From Bacillota bacterium (GTDB taxonomy: Bacteria > Bacillota > Dethiobacteria > Dethiobacterales > Dethiobacteraceae): a stretch of 64,000 nucleotides of DNA. The notes below the pieces were generated by a model. It searched no databases and was not told where the DNA came from. It worked only from the letters and a program-made list of their open reading frames with translations. Each line of letters opens with the position of its first letter. The first letter of the stretch is position 1. The translations under genes were made by a program, and so were the position numbers. The stretch spans positions 1 to 64,000 of the forward strand of contig QLUR01000003.1 in assembly GCA_018725565.1 (NCBI GenBank), read 5' to 3'. Of this stretch, positions 62,845-64,000 are shown in pieces.

Positions 62845-63584
62845 CAACCGTTGCTTTGCACTATACCACAGAAGAACTGATGGCCGCCTTGATTGCCCGT
62901 GAAATCCGCAACGGCGAAACTGTGGCGGTCGGCACCTTCTCTCCCATCCCGGCCAGCGGTGCGCTTCTGGCTAAAGCAAGCCACGCACCGGACAGCGAGG
63001 TTTTTATCATGGGCAGCCGCGACTGGTGGCCGTTTTCAGAAGGGAGCCTGGAATTCTTCAGTCTGGCTCAGCGCGGGCGCTTTGATTTCTTTTTCTTGAG
63101 CGGGGCCCAGATTGACCGTCAGGGAAACATTAATTTGCACGCGATTGGAAACTATTCCCGTCCGAAAGTACGCTTGCCAGGCGGCGCAGGCTCGGCAATG
63201 CTGTACTACATGGTAAAAAAAGTTATCCTGTTCAAAACCGACCACACAGTCAAATCTTTTGTGGAAACAATAGATTTTATCACCAGTGCCGCGTCTTCTC
63301 CGCCTGCTCTTTACCGGCCAGGCGGCCTCCACCTGGTAATCACTCCCCTGGCTGTACTGGTTAAAAACGCCGGCAGCGGCTTATTGGAGCTTCTCTCTTT
63401 CAGTCCTGGCACCTCGGTTGAGGAAGTACGAGCCAATACCGGATTTAGCCTGCCTGACTTCAGTGGTGGGGTCACAGAAACTACCCCGCCTGCCCCTGAA
63501 GAGCTCGCTCTGTTACGCGGTCCGGTCCGTGAGAGCATTGCCAGTATTTATCCCCGTTTCGCCGGACAGGCTTTCAAAAGTTAA
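62841..63584 (+). CDS. CoA-transferase B-subunit family protein
   Basis: 247 aa, beta-like subunit (COG2057). It starts at GTG 62841, overlapping the A-subunit stop (GTGA). Family features: VAVGTFSPIPASGALLA, SGAQIDRQGNINLHAIG and GGAGSAMLYYM. The place where transferases have the catalytic glutamate (in an ESG or ENG context) reads FIMGSRDWW here, so the CoA-thioester-forming Glu seems absent. This suggests hydrolase or other CoA chemistry (inference). Confidence 0.88.
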   Translation: MTTVALHYTTEELMAALIAREIRNGETVAVGTFSPIPASGALLAKASHAPDSEVFIMGSRDWWPFSEGSLEFFSLAQRGRFDFFFLSGAQIDRQGNINLHAIGNYSRPKVRLPGGAGSAMLYYMVKKVILFKTDHTVKSFVETIDFITSAASSPPALYRPGGLHLVITPLAVLVKNAGSGLLELLSFSPGTSVEEVRANTGFSLPDFSGGVTETTPPAPEELALLRGPVRESIASIYPRFAGQAFKS

Positions 63585-63594
63585 GCATGATCGT

Positions 63595-64000
63595 TCATCT
63601 TGGCCGGCCGGAAGGAGGAAACCATTTAGAGGCTGGTCTTTTCTCAAGAATATCCTCCACATAGGCACGCAGCAGTTCAGCCACGCTCCAGGCCTGAAAA
63701 GGACACCCTCCAGGCGTATGTGGGTGATCGGCGTCAAAGATTTCGGCTACCGAACCTAGTCCAAAATCATACAGGTGGTGGAACAACGGGGCTAAGACCC
63801 GCGCTGCCGTCCGGCGCGACTGTGCAGAGTAATTATAAGTGCGGCGGATAGCAGTTACATACGGCCCGATCAGCCAAGCCCAGGCCGTGCCTTGGTGGTA
63901 CGCGCCGTCGCGGCTGAAACGGTCACCTTCATAGCGCGGATGATAATCTGTTTCATAAGGTGCCAGTGTTCGCAACCCATAGGGAGTGTATAAGTGACGA
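63595..64000 (-). CDS. Glycogen debranching enzyme C-terminal part (amylo-1,6-glucosidase)
   Basis: GH133/GDE_C fold fragment: YETDYHPRYEGD, RDGAYHQGTAWAWLIGPY and EIFDADHPHTPGGCPFQAWSVAELLRAY, the (alpha/alpha)6 catalytic part. The frame runs off the window's right edge, so the N terminus is missing only by cropping. It converges on the CoA-transferase genes. Confidence 0.9.
   Translation of the reverse strand, partial: RHLYTPYGLRTLAPYETDYHPRYEGDRFSRDGAYHQGTAWAWLIGPYVTAIRRTYNYSAQSRRTAARVLAPLFHHLYDFGLGSVAEIFDADHPHTPGGCPFQAWSVAELLRAYVEDILEKRPASKWFPPSGRPR

Overview
This 64 kb window looks like chromosome of an anaerobic, probably spore-forming, Gram-positive bacterium of the Clostridia (Desulfotomaculum/Pelotomaculum-like Peptococcaceae are the best guess; inferred from gene content, not proven). 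Pointers are a PdaB-like sporulation deacetylase, an aldehyde:ferredoxin oxidoreductase with a polyferredoxin, phenylacetate-CoA ligase, split FeoB, the small Firmicutes proteins DUF4264 (YpmA) and DUF6485, and Firmicutes-type SD sites and sigma-A promoters. Core genes look moderately GC-rich; several AT-richer islands and gene remnants lie between them.

Layout. 1-7290 is an acquired island: a 22-bp triple repeat, an HTH/ImmA-IrrE protease gene coupled to a DUF4411 PIN-like toxin gene, a PD-(D/E)xK restriction enzyme gene converging on an N6-adenine methyltransferase gene with an operator-like promoter, a truncated serine recombinase, and a membrane protein/disordered peptide pair bounded by attC-like sites. 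7292-12687 (minus) carries rlmD, a macrodomain gene, AOR, ferredoxin and queA. 12992-17868 (plus) is a second dnaK-dnaJ-cbpM set, a phosphoesterase gene and selU. 17932-19417 is a toxin-antitoxin/arsC patch with a Phd-RelE fossil. 19417-26208 (minus) has a radical SAM-PDZ gene, murC, a DnaA-box cluster, tsaD-rimI-tsaB-tsaE (t6A) and thiL. 26387-29907 (plus) has a PRC-barrel gene and feoA with feoB in two pieces. 29949-35075 (minus) has thiC, an isocitrate dehydrogenase with its C-terminal domain as a separate ORF, hisC and paaK. 35248-38418 has a PdaB-like deacetylase, a secreted serpin, PIN and integrase fossils and tRNA-Trp. 38529-43346 is a complete livKHMGF operon behind a structured leader. 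43370-48249 has ybaK, deoC, rtcB, ypmA, surE and an M28 peptidase. 48277-49624 is a decayed restriction patch plus a DUF433/DUF5615 pair. 49688-55798 is a methionine-salvage operon. 56024-56494 has four tRNAs, followed by integrase and IS1182 remnants; 58389-61557 has a GGDEF protein, ndk, speE and speD; the window ends with a CoA-transferase pair and a partial glycogen debranching enzyme.

The most exciting signal is at 62014-62844: the CoA-transferase A-subunit frame holds one internal UGA (codon 104). The family sequence continues in the same frame for another 172 codons, and 15 nt after the UGA there is a perfect 8-bp hairpin with a GGC loop, at the distance and with the loop guanines of a bacterial SECIS element. 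The partner B subunit seems to lack the usual catalytic glutamate. selU in the same window shows the organism uses selenophosphate. I read this as a candidate selenocysteine-containing member of the CoA-transferase fold that may not act as an ordinary CoA-transferase. A second metabolic theme is methylthioadenosine: speD/speE make it, and the ahcY-mtnP-mtnA-class II aldolase-mtaD cluster has the content of the DHAP shunt.
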